64,000 nucleotides of DNA. It comes from Peltaster fructicola. Lineage: Eukaryota > Ascomycota > Dothideomycetes. Below are positions 52,381 to 64,000 of this stretch, one piece after another. The notes beneath the pieces are model-generated. The model did no database searches and was not told where the DNA came from. It worked only from the letters and a program-made list of their open reading frames with translations. Position numbers and translations under genes: made by a program. Position 1 is the first letter of the stretch, and each line of letters starts with the position of its first letter. The stretch lies in contig CP051141.1 in NCBI GenBank assembly GCA_001592805.2, forward strand, positions 496,001-560,000, read 5' to 3'.

Positions 52381-53557
52381 TCATCCGATCGATTCGTCCA
52401 TGGCTGTGGCATCATCCATGGCCCCAGGATGCCCCTGATGTTCGCCTTCGCCGGTCTGCTCATCATCTTGTGCATCCTTCGAGTCTGTTTTGTCTCTTGT
52501 ATCACTAACGCCGAAAGAGAGATGCTTCCAGTCTTCGATCTCCTCAGTGACACTTCTCAGGCGATCTCGAACAGACTCAACAGCATAGCTTCCAAGTATA
52601 AGCCGTAAGGGAGGGTATCTGCAATGACCGAGCTGCCAGACCAGCTCGGCACTCTTGAAAGCACTGACAGGTTGTCTGTCAAGCAACCATTGAACGACTC
52701 TCTTAGCATGACTTGCTGGTGCAGTCGGTGTGTCATACGGCTCGCTAGACTTCTTTACCAGAAAATGACCATACTTACGTAGCTTTAGATCAGTGCCATC
52801 CTCACGAGTGTCTAGTGTATCGGCAGCTGAACCACCGCTTCCTGGCTCATTGAGTCGCATGTGTCCAGGTTGGACGAGTGTAGCCTTGATGCCGAATGCA
52901 TCGACTTCGTAAAGCATACTCTCCACAAGGCCTTCAGTAGCGTACTTTGTTGCACAGTAAGGACCTAGTCCAGGGACGCCCAGTGCACCAGAGGTAGACG
53001 AGAAGATAATGTATCGTCCAGCATTCTCATCGTCGTCCCGATTGGCAGCCTGTTGTCTGAAGATCGGCAGAGATAGCTGAATGATGTTGAGCGTGCCCAT
53101 GAAATTGATGTCGAACTGACTTCGCAGATCGCAGGCATCCTGGTCCTCACAAGCTCCAAGCACTCCGTAACCTGTGCAGCTATACAATGTGAGTAAGCGT
53201 GTCATGCTGCCATCGCTGCACTCACTTGACGATGATGTCTATGCGACCCCATCGCTCGACACTCTTGTCCATGACAGCCTGCACTGTAGGCCGAACCCGT
53301 ACATCGCAGAGCATACCAAGGCAATGCTCATGCCAACCTTGCATCTGCTGCAAGGTATTCTCCATCATTCGGCCGACTGCAGTGACTTGGTCGCCATGAG
53401 CTAGGACGCTCTTCACTAGTGAACGACCTATATGGCCTGTTGCACCGAAGACGATCCATACCTTATGCTTGGCAGGATGCGATGATAAAGGCGGATCTGT
53501 TGATGCCGGGAGCTGCAGACCAACGACATCATGTAGTGCAGGTGAGAGCAGAGCCAT
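52381..53557 (-). CDS. Short-chain dehydrogenase/reductase
   Basis: Two exons (53557-53226 and 53179-52381) with a 46-nt intron encode 376 residues. The Rossmann fold starts WIVFGATGHIGRSLV (TGxxxGxG), Asp in LCDVR marks the adenine-ribose site, and the junction gives IDIIVNCTGYGVLG, corresponding to the NAG motif (here NCTG). The catalytic Ser is in FSSTSGALG and YCATK supplies Tyr and Lys. The C-terminal 60 residues are polar and acidic and extend beyond the usual fold. It resembles the classical SDRs annotated as oxidoreductases in fungi; I cannot assign a substrate. The stop lies 58 bp from that of the kinase gene, so 3' UTRs probably overlap. Confidence 0.87.
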
Positions 53558-53794
53558 CGCGATGCTACATACTCACCTGTAGATCGCAGCTGTATAACTG
53601 TCGCATGTTTCGTTGCTCATTGCACAAGAGGTACGAATTGAGTTTGAGTGGGGCGAAGATGAAGACTGCACTGAAGCTCGATACTTTTTGTTTTAGCCAA
53701 GTTACAAGCAACCTCTGCGTATACATCGAGATGCCGTGATCGCATCAGCATACGAATGTAAGTGACCGATAGCGAGCACTGACAGCTTGGTGTC

Positions 53795-55265
53795 ATGTCT
53801 AAAGCGAAGCTGCAAGCAGCGCACAGCAACAGTAATGCCACCACAGCGCAGTTGAGCTCCAAGTGCTAAGATTCTGGCAGATGTTCAGGAATATGCGCCG
53901 TCCTCTTCCTCCTCGCTGGGCTTCGCAACTGGGTTCCTCCTCGGCCAACTCACCCTCGCCGCCATCCTCTTCTTCTTCATCAAGTTCTTCATCTTTGGCG
54001 AAGCACCTGATGCAGACACGCGTGCAGCACAGCGAGCTGCTGCTCGTCGACAGCGCACTCTGTCTCATACCAGACAGCGGACGCTGAGCACATCCCTCCA
54101 CCCTCGACCGGTGACTGCCGTGCTGAAGCCTCGGCCTGAAGGAGGTCTGACGGTGCAAAAGATCTTGGAGAAGACATACTACAACGTCCATGGACATCAG
54201 CCGGAGAGCCTGGACTGGTTCAATGTGCTCATTGGGCAGACTATCTCACAGCTGCGCGCCGATGCAGCAGAGGACGGCGCTCTGGTCAAAAGCTTGACGG
54301 CAGTACTCAATGGCCCTGTGAAGCCTGCGTTCTTGGATGATATACACATTACGGAGATCAATCTGGGAGAAGAGTTTCCAATTTTCAGCAACTGTCGAGT
54401 GATACCAGTGGATGAGCATGGTATGCCGATTAAAGAGCTTCGAGGAGACAGAGGCGAGCGGCTGCAAGCAAGGATGGACGTTGACCTTGGCGATGTCTTG
54501 ACCCTTGGTATCGAGACAAAGCTGGTCCTCAACTATCCCAAACCATTCGTCGCGGTGCTTCCAGTGGCTCTGGCTGTGTCGGTGGTGCGGTTCTCAGGCA
54601 CAATCTCACTATCGTTCCTGCCTGGATCAAGCCCACCTCCACCACCTGCAAAGGACGATCGATCGCCGAGCCCAGAGGAGCCAGCATTCGAGTCTGCACA
54701 TTCACCGACTACACTAACCTTCACATTCCTCGACGACTACCGGCTCGACCTCAGTGTGCGCTCTTTGATCGGCTCTCGAAGCAAGCTCCAGGATGTGCCT
54801 AAGATAGCACAGCTCATCGAGGACGGCATACATGCCTGGTTCGATGGGCGATGCGTAGAGCCACGCTTCCAACAAATCGTGCTGCCTTCATTGTGGCCTA
54901 GGAAGAAGACGACACGCGGGCCAGAGGAGGCCGAGGTACCCGACACTGCATCCATGGTGAACACAATGGTGAACGACCAGGCCATCCTTGACGATGTCGT
55001 GACGCCTCGGAAAGCACCTGCAACACAAGAGACCTCCGCAGAGCAGAGGACGCGTGACTGGGCCGTCAGACATGGAAGTGCGGGCAGCAAAGGCGTCAAC
55101 TCCGCGAAGTCTACTCCCAGGAAGCGGCCGGAAGACATGTCTGAGCTAGAGCTAGCAGGGCACGAGATGCGTGAAGCCGACGAGCAGGAGAGGAGACGAG
55201 CACTGCAGAGACAACGAACAGACCAGCAGGACGGCCTGAGACTGCGTGCCAACCGCAAAGAATAG
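53795..55265 (+). CDS. MMM1: Mmm1, ER subunit of the ERMES tether
   Basis: ER membrane protein that joins Mdm10, Mdm12 and Mdm34 to tether ER and mitochondria and move phospholipids. A 37-nt first exon (53795-53831, MSKAKLQAAHSN) is joined by a 49-nt intron (GTAATG...GCTAAG...TGGCAG) to 53881-55265, giving 473 residues. The short luminal N-terminus is followed by a membrane span (GFLLGQLTLAAILFFFIKF) and FIFGEAP, a conserved signature. The SMP lipid-binding domain runs from about residue 95 (ILEKTYYNVHGHQPESLDWFN) to about 330, with the usual Pro-rich loop (PGSSPPPPPAKDD). The C-terminal Arg/Glu-rich tail is longer than in yeast. The first exon is inferred from frame and splice signals. Confidence 0.93.
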
Positions 55266-55686
55266 AGAGGGATACAAGAGCAATCATCTGATCAGCTTTC
55301 TTGCATTGGCCTCGACACGATTTCCTCCGATGAGGTTGTTGCGAGCGATCTTCTAGGAACATGATACTTTCATGTGCAGCGTTAGCTCACCAATATACCT
55401 GCGAACCACCTAGGTTGCTTGTGCTGCGACTCAAGACACTTCGAAGCAAGATGCATATGGCGAGAACGGTCCGGATTAGGTGCAGTCAGTCGAGCAAAAG
55501 CGAACCCCACAAATTCCCGACCGCCCATCATTGTGCTTTAGAGGGGCGTGCGCAAGCATCATTTTTTGTGCACTACAGTCATAGTGCCTCACGCTGATTT
55601 CTCACACTTCTTCTCATATAATCTTCATTCTATACCATTGATCCCTGCGACTTCAGCCTCGAGTCCTAGACTCTCCTCATCACACA
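55266..55686. other. Spacer between MMM1 and HOM3
   Basis: About 420 bp between tandem genes: the MMM1 3' UTR and the HOM3 promoter. A pyrimidine-rich stretch with TTCTCATATAATCTTC precedes the HOM3 start. Confidence 0.45.
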
Positions 55687-57365
55687 ATGGAGTTCCCACT
55701 CCGCCGCAACGGCCACGGCCGCGTTGTGGAAACCACATTACCAGACGCATACTCGATAAAACACACGCCCGAACGCAATCTTCCAGGAGGTGGAAACTGG
55801 GTCGTTCAGAAGTTTGGTGGGACAAGTATTGGCAAGTTTGCTGTCAGTATTGCTGAAGACATTGTCTTGTGAGTTGGCTGGACAAATGACCTTTGAGTGC
55901 TATGCAGAGGTCACACGAGCATGAGCAGATACTGAGTATACCCAGGGCCGGATCTAAGGACCAGCGAGTCGCCATCGTATGCTCAGCGCGAAGCACCAAG
56001 ACCAAGAGCGAGGGCACCACCAATCGCCTATTGCGCGCAGCTCGAGATACACTCGAATTTGAGTCCAACAAATTCGTCGAACTGGTAGAGACTATCCGCA
56101 TCGATCATGTCGCTGCTGGCAAGCTAGCGATCAAGGATCAAGAGATATTGCAGGACTATGTTACCAACGTGGATGCTGTGTGTCACAAGCTTCTGAAGAT
56201 CTTGGAGGCAGCACAATACCTAAGAGCAGTGACAAACCAGACTAGCGATATGGTGATCTCAGTTGGTGAGAAGCTCAGCTGCTTGTATATGACAGCTCTG
56301 CTCCGGGATCGCGGTGGTAACGCAGCGTATATCGATCTGAGCGAGGTCATTTCCTTCCCGGTCAAGGGCATCGACGAGGATTTTTACAGAAACCTGGGCG
56401 AAGCAATTGCCAGTCGAGTTAACGCTCTCGGGGAAGACGTGATTCCAGTCATCACTGGATATTTTGGAAATGTCCCTGGAGGACTTCTTGAGGGCATTGG
56501 CAGAGGCTATACCGATCTCTGCGCAGCCTTGGCCGCAGTCGGCTTGAGAGCCAAAGAGCTGCAGATCTGGAAGGAGGTCGATGGCATCTTCACCGCGGAT
56601 CCCAGAAAGGTGCCCACAGCACGTCTACTGGACTCCGTCACACCTGCTGAAGCTGCTGAATTGACCTTCTACGGCAGCGAGGTCATTCATCCTTTCACTA
56701 TGGATCAGGTGATCAAGGCGAGCATACCCATTCGCATCAAGAATGTGATCAACCCTCGCAACAACGGCACTGTCATCTTGCCAGAGCCAGCAGAGACGCT
56801 GGTGCGCAAGTCAGTGCTGTTCCGCAACCGTTCAGTCTCAAATCTGAGCACATTGAGCCATCCGAAACGACCAACAGCAGTGACAGTCAAGCATGGTATC
56901 ACCGTGCTCAACGTTCACAGCAAGCGCCGTACACGAGCACACGGTTTCCTCATGTCGATCTTCAACACACTAGACAAGCACGGTCTGAGTGTCGATCTGA
57001 TTTCCTCATCTGAGGTTCATGTATCTCTGGCCCTGCACAGTGAGATCAGTATGCTGTCTGGCCAAGGCGAGGAGGAGATGAAGATCGAGAACGAAGCGCT
57101 ACAGGGCGCTGTGGACGACCTCAACAAATGGGGTGAGGTCGATCTAATCGGTAACATGGCCATCATCTCGCTTGTCGGAAGACAGCTGAAGAGTATGATC
57201 GGTGTCAGTGGCCGCTTCTTCAGCACACTGGGTGAGAATCACATCAATATTGAGATGATCTCGCAGGGTGCGAGCGAGATCAATATCTCATGTGTGATTG
57301 AAGAGAAGGACGCCAATCGCGCCCTCAGCGTTGTACATACGAATCTGTTCACTTTCTTGGAGTGA
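55687..57365 (+). CDS. HOM3: Aspartokinase
   Basis: Phosphorylates aspartate, the first step to threonine, methionine and isoleucine; in fungi it is inhibited by threonine. Two exons (55687-55868 and 55946-57365) with a 77-nt intron encode 533 residues. VVQKFGGTSIGKFAVSIAED is the kinase signature, and splicing gives DIVLAGSKDQRVAIVCSAR; reading through would insert about 18 unrelated residues. Then come SVGEKLSC, GYFGNVPGG, GRGYTDLCAAL and WKEVDGIFTADPR. Two ACT domains follow (TVLNVHSKRR... and NMAIISLVGRQLKSMIGVSGR, split as NMAIISLVG and RQLKSMIGVSGR), where feedback inhibition occurs in relatives. Length and order match yeast Hom3. Confidence 0.95.
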
Positions 57366-57531
57366 ATGGAAGCTGAAAAGGCCGTAGACGATACACAAGA
57401 ATAGCAGAATAAATTATTGCATGAGACAGCTTGAGCGTGCAAAGGAGTGACTTTCAGAGAATATATAGCACGCACATCGTTGAGGCGAGGACTATCGTCA
57501 ACTCAAACCAGATCGCAGTCAAATCATCACT

Positions 57532-59389
57532 TTAGGCAGCAGCAGCCACGAGGTTGTGGACTTCATGACGCTCCTTCTCAAGGATGTTCTCCAGAACACC
57601 AAGAGCACCCTGTCCAGCACGCATCTCGCGAGCAACTTCAGAAAGGCCGAGCTGCTCGTCAGTCCAAAGCGTCTCAACAGGCTTGCTATCGGGCTGGCCA
57701 ACACCAACGAAGCCGCCCTGAGCAGCCCAGTCGCTGGTACGCTTGATGCCGAGCTCGTTCCAGACTGAATCCAAGGATTGCACAAGATGATCGCGGTATT
57801 GCTTGGTGTGACCTGGTGTCGGAGTGATGCGTAGACGCTCCTCTCCAACTGGTACAGTTGGGTAGTTGATGGCCTGCACGTAGATCGAGTGCTTCTCCAG
57901 GAGAAGGTCAGATGCAGCCTTTGCGACCTCAGCATTGCCGGTCAGCACAGGAATAATGTGCGAAGGGTTGGGGATGACAGGGATGTCCAGGTCGCCCAGA
58001 GCCTGCTTCACTGCACGAGTATGGAGCTGCTGCAATCTACGGTCGCCGCCGTAACTCATCTGATACTCAATAGCGGTCTTGGCACCTGCCATGACCGAAG
58101 GTGGGAGCGAAGTAGTGAAGATGAAGCCTGGTGCAAGAGAGCGGATTGTGTCGACCATCTTGGCTGATCCTGCGATATATCCACCGACGCAGCCGTAAGC
58201 CTTGCCAAGAGTTCCAGTGATGATGTCAATGCGGTCCTGGACAGTGCCTCTGCTGTTCTGACCGTTGGCGTAGATGTCATAGTCGAGGTGCTCAGCTACA
58301 CCAGCTCCTGACGGTCCGTACATACCGACTGCGTGGACTTCGTCGAGGAAGGTGATAGCGCCGTACTTGTCTGCCAAATCGCAGATGCCTTCGATCGGCC
58401 CGATGCTGCCACACATGCTGTAGACACTCTCGAATGCGATGATCTTTGGCACGTCCGGTGGCAGTGAAGCGAGCTTGTTCTCGAGATCTTCTAGATCGTT
58501 GTGCTTGAAGACCATCTTCTTCGCACCGGAGTGGCGGATACCTTGAATCATGGATGCGTGGTTCATGCTGTCGCTGAGGATGACGCAGTCTGGCAGCTTG
58601 CTTCCAAGAGTCGCCAGAGTAGCATCGTTGGCGACATAGCACGAGGAGAAGACCAAGGCAGCCTCCTTAGCGTGCAGCTTCGCCAATGTGTTCTCCAACG
58701 AAACAGCATGCTGGTTGTGTCCAGAAATGTTCCTAGTACCACCAGCACCAGATCCGTACTTGCCATGCGTCTCATGAGATCTTGTTCAGCACATGCTGGT
58801 TCCTGCCCATTCCAAGGTAATCGTTCGAACACCACACTGTCACCTTCTCTTCTGGCGTGGTCATATGAGCCTGTGGGAATTCCTGCGCCAGACGGTTGAT
58901 GTTGTTGAAGTAGCGGTAACTCTTGTCCTTGTGCTTCTTGTCTAGCTCGTTCTCGTAGAATGAGTTGTAGTCGAATCGAGCAGCTTGAGGTGGCGCAGGA
59001 GGCATGCCATGCTGGTGCTGAGCAGCAGAAGCAGCAGGCTTGGGCTGGACAAATGGTACCTGGTGGTCGCGCTTTCTTGGCATCTCGACGGCTCGAGCCT
59101 CCTGTGGTCGTGTGGTGTGCAGGTTGGCTCGTGGGACCCGTGAGTGGTATGCTCGTGAGCCGCCGAATGCTCCGGCAAGCATGCCATTGCCACTGCGAGC
59201 ACCCTGAGCAGTCAAGGCCTTACCCATGACTGGGCAGCGGCGAGCGATGATTTGGAGGTTGCTCATGGCACCACCTCCTGGAGCGGCATGCTGGACCTGG
59301 ACACTTGTCGACAGTGAGCGCAGGGTGGCAGGCGAGGTCTTGTGCAAGAACGGACAGACGTTCATTGACTGGCGAAGAAGAGCCTCCAT
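57532..59389 (-). CDS. HEM1: 5-aminolevulinate synthase, with an apparent frame break
   Basis: Condenses glycine and succinyl-CoA to 5-aminolevulinate in the mitochondrial matrix, the first step of haem synthesis. The N-terminus is a presequence with two Cys-Pro haem regulatory motifs (NVCPFLH and RRCPVMG). The catalytic core shows [51 protein letters not shown] and TGTLGKAYG with the PLP lysine. The frame changes at about 58,771-58,778: one frame ends ...VLNKIS-stop and the other resumes [13 protein letters not shown], with no plausible intron between them. Two missing bases would explain it. As this gene is normally essential and single-copy, a sequencing or assembly error is the likeliest cause. 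Otherwise complete. Confidence 0.92.
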
Positions 59390-59977
59390 GATTGCGATGA
59401 CGCTGTTTCTCGAGCGTTCGTTGCTCGTTCAAGGCGAGGAGGATGTGTGAGAGGCAAAAGTGGAAGCAAGCGGTGTAATGGGACAGATATTAAGCGGCAG
59501 AGCCAATGCCCTGAGAAGTGGTGTGCTGCTGTAGTCCGCGGCAAGAGTAATTTAGTGCGATGTCGTTTTGCCATGGTTCTCCGAAATGTCTACAGATCGA
59601 CCTTTGCGGGGCCCAGGGTGGCGGTCATACTTACTCCTAAATGATCTGATTGGTAGAGATGCCTGTAGTCCTATCTTTTATGCAGATCTCATCCTGTAGG
59701 TGACGATAGAGGAAGTCGGCAGTGATACCCATAGCATGAATTTGTAAGAGTGTTCAAGTCATTGAAGCATCTATGAGGTTCCTCTACTAGTACACTCGCT
59801 CCCTGCATGCATTTTGTAACCTTGTTCGGTGCAGGACCTTCCTTGCTCAATGCATGATTTCGCTCCGCTATGCAAAAACACAAAACCATTTTGGTATCTC
59901 TCCTTCGCCGTCATTAACGCCTTCGCAATGCATCAGTAGTATGAGATGTATGGCCATGGAGGCTGCCGAGGACTGTT
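59390..59977. other. Spacer between HEM1 start and THO2 end
   Basis: About 590 bp that should hold the HEM1 promoter and the THO2 3' UTR. No coding signal. Confidence 0.45.
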
Positions 59978-62900
59978 CTAACGTCCGCTGCGCCTACGTT
60001 TGGCTTCGAATGGTGGACCTTCCTCTGAATGTCGCTTTCTTCCATGATTTCCCGGTCCTCCTTGGGGCTCCTCACGTCGACCTTCTTCAGGACGGCGTGG
60101 AGCTCTGAACTCCTCTGGACCTCGTGGTCCTTCTCTGAATCGATCATCATATCCTCGTGGGCCGCGAGCATTCCAATCCTGATTCGCTGGTGATTGTGCG
60201 AAACCACTAGGAGCATGTGGTGGTGCACGATGATGTGCCTGATCATCCTCTCTGGGACGTTTCTCTCCGCGAGGACCACGCTCGTCTCTGGCGCCATTGT
60301 CTTGAGTGCTGGGTCGAGGGCCTTCCTTATTTCGACGCTCTCTGCTAGAGTTGCGACTTGGACGTTGATGTTCACCTCGATCGTTGCCCTGTTGACCTCG
60401 TGCAATCAACTCTTGTCTACCTGGATCGACTCGTGCTGCAGGTGCTGGTGCATCCATGGACGAAGCGATTGCTCGTGGCTGCTCAGCAGCTGCAACTGAT
60501 GCCAGGCTTGAGCCATGACTAGGCTGACGAGCAGCGCCTCGGAACTGCACACCTTGGGTGCCATTAGGACCGGCGGCAGCTGGTTGCGATGGTGCTTGGT
60601 TCGAGCGTGGGCGTTCGCCACGACGCTGTCGTTCGCTACCAGCGCTTGGTCCTGTCGGCAGATTGTTAGTCGGCGATGGACCAGTCGGTGTACCAGGTTG
60701 ACGACGACCTCCTTGATTACGTGGTCCAGAAGGCGGCTGGGCAGGTGAGCCAAATCCGCCTTGAGCAGGAACGTTTGTGTCAATGGCTGGTGCACCGAGG
60801 TTGGCAAGTCTGCTTGGGTGGACTGCTGGACCAGACTCGCTCACAGGTGTTGATGGCACAGAGGCTTGAGCACGATCTGTGTTGGACGAACTTGCGGATG
60901 GTCGATCACCTGCTGGGCCTCGCTGACGTGGGTTGCGAACTGGCGGTGGCTCGATGTTGCGGTTCGCTGCACTGTGAAGATTTGGCTCACTGGCACGGCT
61001 GTTGAGCGACGGGGCATTAGCCTGCGCATTTCGCTGACCACGAGCTGGGCCGTTTGGTGCTCGAGCGGGAGGAGATGCATCTGAGCCTGCGTTGAGTCTA
61101 CCATATGTCGACTCAGCTTGATGTCCAGGATCCCGACCCAGACGTCCACGACCAGCGTCACCTGCATTACGTCCACTTGCTTGATCGAACAGGTCTCGAC
61201 TGCCACCGTTGCGGCCTGCACGTGGTCCTGTAGGAGCATTCTCAGACCGCTGATCGTTATTCTGCGGTCGAGCGAATGAGTTTGCAGTCTGTGACTGTCT
61301 ATCGTGTTCACGTCGCTCTCTCGTCGCGTGATACGCTCGCCATTGATGAGTGCAGCCCGTGCGGGATTGACAGATGGCTGTGAAACGACACTTGGCATTT
61401 GTGCTGCCCTGCCGTTCGATTCTGCTCGTGCCGATGCTGTCAATTCGCTTCGCAGCTGTGTGGCTCGATCAGAATGTGGTGGCTGTGATGCTGGTCCTCT
61501 AGGAAGCGACGAATGCTCCCTGTTGTCTCCTGATCGAGGTGAGCGACCATGAGCATCATCTCTGAATGAGCGACTATCAGCTTGTGCCTTGAGTGGTGGC
61601 CGGTCCTCTCTGCGGATGCGTTGAACTTCGCCAGCTGGATCCTCACGTCGTTCTGTTGATCGATCTCGATTACGTCCAATAGGTGATCGTGAGCGCGAGA
61701 GTGGAGTGCGCATGTCAGAAGGTCGGTCGAGCCTACCGTAGCGATCCTCATTCCTACCAGCGTGTCTGCCATTTGGCTGAGATGGTGGTGGTCGATGTTG
61801 GCTAGATGTTCTACTACCAATTTCAGGTCGCTTCGGTAATGGATCAGTAGCTTGCTTAGCAGACTCGCTCGGCTTGTTGGCATCTTGTTGTGGCTTGACG
61901 ACTTCGTCCTTTGAAGTTGTCGCCGCAGCATCAGTCATGGCAGCATCTGTAGGCTTGTCGGGTTGAGCTTTCTCGTCCTCAATCTCACCGTCCTCAGCCA
62001 CACCAGTAGAAGCTTTTGTGCCCTCTCCATTTGTGGACGAGCTTGGCTTGAACTCTGGTGCTTCAGCATTGAGCTTGTTGGTAGCATCTGCATCTGCCAT
62101 CTCTGTATCACCATTGCTTTGCTCAGTGCCTGCTGATTGCTTCACCTCGCTCATCTTGAAGTCTTGCGGAATAACCCATTTCTTCTCACGGTTCTTGAGT
62201 GGGCCTTGCAATGACGTGGCGGCAAGCTTGAGATCGTTACGAGGATCATCATCAGAGATTGCCTTGATAGCATCCTGCATTGCTTTGCCGTGAAACTTGA
62301 GTGCTGGGAAGACTGTATGGACTCCCTTGAGCACGATGATGCCGTTTCGGATATGCATATACTCCTTAGACTCGAAGCAGATCTTGAAAGCATCCTTGAC
62401 AGCGTTGTGCCAGCTAAAGAGGATGCGACGGAAGTCCTCATAGTCAAGCCATGCTGTTGGCTTGCCAGTCTCATCGAACTCTGTAGCGAAGCCTGTGTGT
62501 TCTTTCTTGCTGCCATAGGCCTCATGCTCGAAGGTCTTCTTGCTGCTGTGCCAGTTTGACAAGTGCTTGAGCACCTCACACAAGAAGCGCCCAAAGTTCT
62601 CTGCCTCTCGTGCTGAGCATGAGTAGATGATATTTGCGAGCAGTGACTTGCGGATCAACTGATCTAGGAGTGCATACAGACTGAAGCCAGGTGTGTTGTT
62701 GTTGTGGAGAATCTTAAGCAGGGTAGAGCAGTAGTTGGCGTCCAGTGCAGAGTACAGAGCACGAGGTAAGAAACACTCTTGCAGCAGGTTGAGGTGTTGT
62801 GCAGCCTTGACTGACTCGTCAGTGTTGAGCTCAAACCAATGCTTTTTCTGTGTGCCGAGCCAGTGTCGAATGCCGTTCACAGCGCCGACGCGCTGGTGCA

Positions 62901-64000
62901 GCTCAGCGAGAAGTGATTTAGCACGATCCTCGAGTGCAGTCATCTTCTTCTCTCGTTCCTTGATAGCAACGACAGAAGTGTCAGAACGATCCTTCGAGAT
63001 CTCCTTGCGCTGAGCTTCGAGTCGATCTCTTTCAGCCTCGTAACTGTCGATCGGGCAATGAACATCTTGAGGTGTCAGACTCCAGAAGGTAGTGTAGAAG
63101 TGCATGTTGACTCGTTGTGACAAGGTGCCGGTGACAGAGGGAAGGCGTTCGACAATCTTTGCAAGTACAGGATGCCATGGCGTCGTTTTGACAGTTGTTA
63201 CATCTCCGTTCGTCTGCTTAGCGTCCTGCATGACCACATCTGCATCCTTCTCTTGGTTCTTCTGGGCTTTGTCCATCTCAGTCTTGTGGTGAGCGATAAT
63301 GTGTCGTGAGATTGCAAAGGCAGCTGCAGGCTCAAGACCGAACCGACCTATGAGGTCAACGACATCCGGCACAACCTTCTCGAACTCCTCTGGCGTCGTG
63401 TGTGATCGAAGCATATCAAGGTACTGTGCGAAGACTTCATGGATCTTGTCCATGTTGTTGCCTAGAACTTTTAAAGGCATGTCTTTTGAGCCCTCGCGAT
63501 GCGCATACATGTGTATCTCTTGTGCAATAGCGATCAGCATCTGAGCGACGATGCGAGCATCAGTCAATGCCTTCATAAGGCGTCTGGCTGAGCTCTTGCG
63601 CTTGTGTCGATTGTCTGCAAGCTGCTGAACGGTGACGCTTTGCAGTACTTCACCGCCAGTCATGGCGATGAGCTGAACGTCGTTGAAGTTCATGTCAGAC
63701 TTAATGCCAGCCATCTCAGCGATGACTTGATCGATGAGCTCCAGATCCGTGGAGTCTCCCTTGCGCAACTCTGATGCGACATATTGTAGGACTGGCGATG
63801 GGTTGACACTGCTGTATCGTGTGAAAAGAGAAGCGACGAATTGGGAAAGTGCCTGCAGCCATGCACTTGTGAGCATGCCATCTGCTTGCATGCGGTCACG
63901 GCCTTGGCCACTGAGAGATCGAATGAGCACCCAGGTTAGAACGTCGAATGCCAATGGGTTGAAGTAGTGGACACTGTCGACAAGACCAGGAATCATGTTG
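59978..64000 (-). CDS. THO2: Tho2, THO complex subunit 2 (C-terminal part, runs off the window)
   Basis: Large scaffold of the THO complex, which couples transcription to mRNA packaging and export. The 5' part lies beyond the right edge. The visible N-terminal part is the helical repeat region, with FDVLTWVLIRSLS, GGEVLQSVTVQQLAD, WHPVLAKIVERLPS, MHFYTTFWSLTPQDV and LSNWHSSKKTFEHEAYG. The C-terminal third is disordered, rich in Arg, Asp, Ser, Gly and Pro, ending KRRRSGR. The frame shifts near 61.3 kb. I propose a 50-nt intron at 61311-61262 (GTGAAC...ACCGCAG), which joins RESD to NNDQRSENAP in phase; the donor is weak, so a one-base error in the GAGAGAG run nearby is the alternative. Confidence 0.88.

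Noticed and set aside
58771-58796. A 22-nt GT...AG intron in HEM1 that would restore the frame
   Set aside because: Far shorter than any other intron here and it would remove conserved residues after MGRNQH; a base error fits better.

Overview
The window is about 64 kb of compact eukaryotic nuclear DNA from a filamentous ascomycete (Pezizomycotina). The gene set suggests Dothideomycetes, but that placement is inference. Evidence for the kingdom: introns of about 45-55 nt with GT...CTNAC...AG signals, fungal-type proteins (Mmm1, Cut12, Snt1, Tho2, Gcn2, Hom3), short intergenic spaces, and no bacterial operon logic. I see no CRISPR array, rRNA, tRNA, recognisable transposon or viral fossil. It is ordinary chromosomal core with some fungal-specific genes.

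Layout. 0.7-3.5 kb: a PhyH-type dioxygenase and VPS45 converge with stop codons one base apart. 4.4-8.4 kb: histone H2A.Z, prephenate dehydratase and eRF1; eRF1 ends in TGA-C and has a 3' UTR intron that fits a known readthrough/NMD autoregulatory circuit. 9.4-17.7 kb: an AVT-type amino acid transporter, an HTD2-like dehydratase, a polytopic membrane protein, a membrane SDR and a long gap. 17.7-28.2 kb: class V myosin and the SANT protein Snt1. 29.7-34.0 kb: deoxyhypusine synthase and a MATH-MORN-RING protein. 34.2-40.6 kb: a NAPE-PLD-like metallohydrolase, a secreted S41-type protease and an Edc1/PNRC-like protein. 41.3-45 kb: Rbx1, Spc1, a small charged protein and Cut12. 45.3-53.6 kb: Gcn2, the 25-residue ribosomal protein eL41, an FHA kinase with NFG in place of DFG, and an SDR. 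53.8-64 kb: Mmm1, aspartokinase, 5-aminolevulinate synthase (with an apparent frameshift) and the 3' part of THO2, which runs off the right edge.

The genes are mostly unrelated housekeeping units, each with its own promoter. Several touch translation (eRF1, Dys1, Gcn2, eL41), but nothing shows that they are co-regulated. I did not find a new multi-gene system. The points most worth following are the eRF1 3' UTR arrangement, the MATH-MORN-RING architecture, the NFG kinase, the HEM1 frame break and small genes that ORF callers miss (eL41 and one candidate near 17.2 kb). Splice sites were predicted by eye from consensus signals, frame and family conservation.
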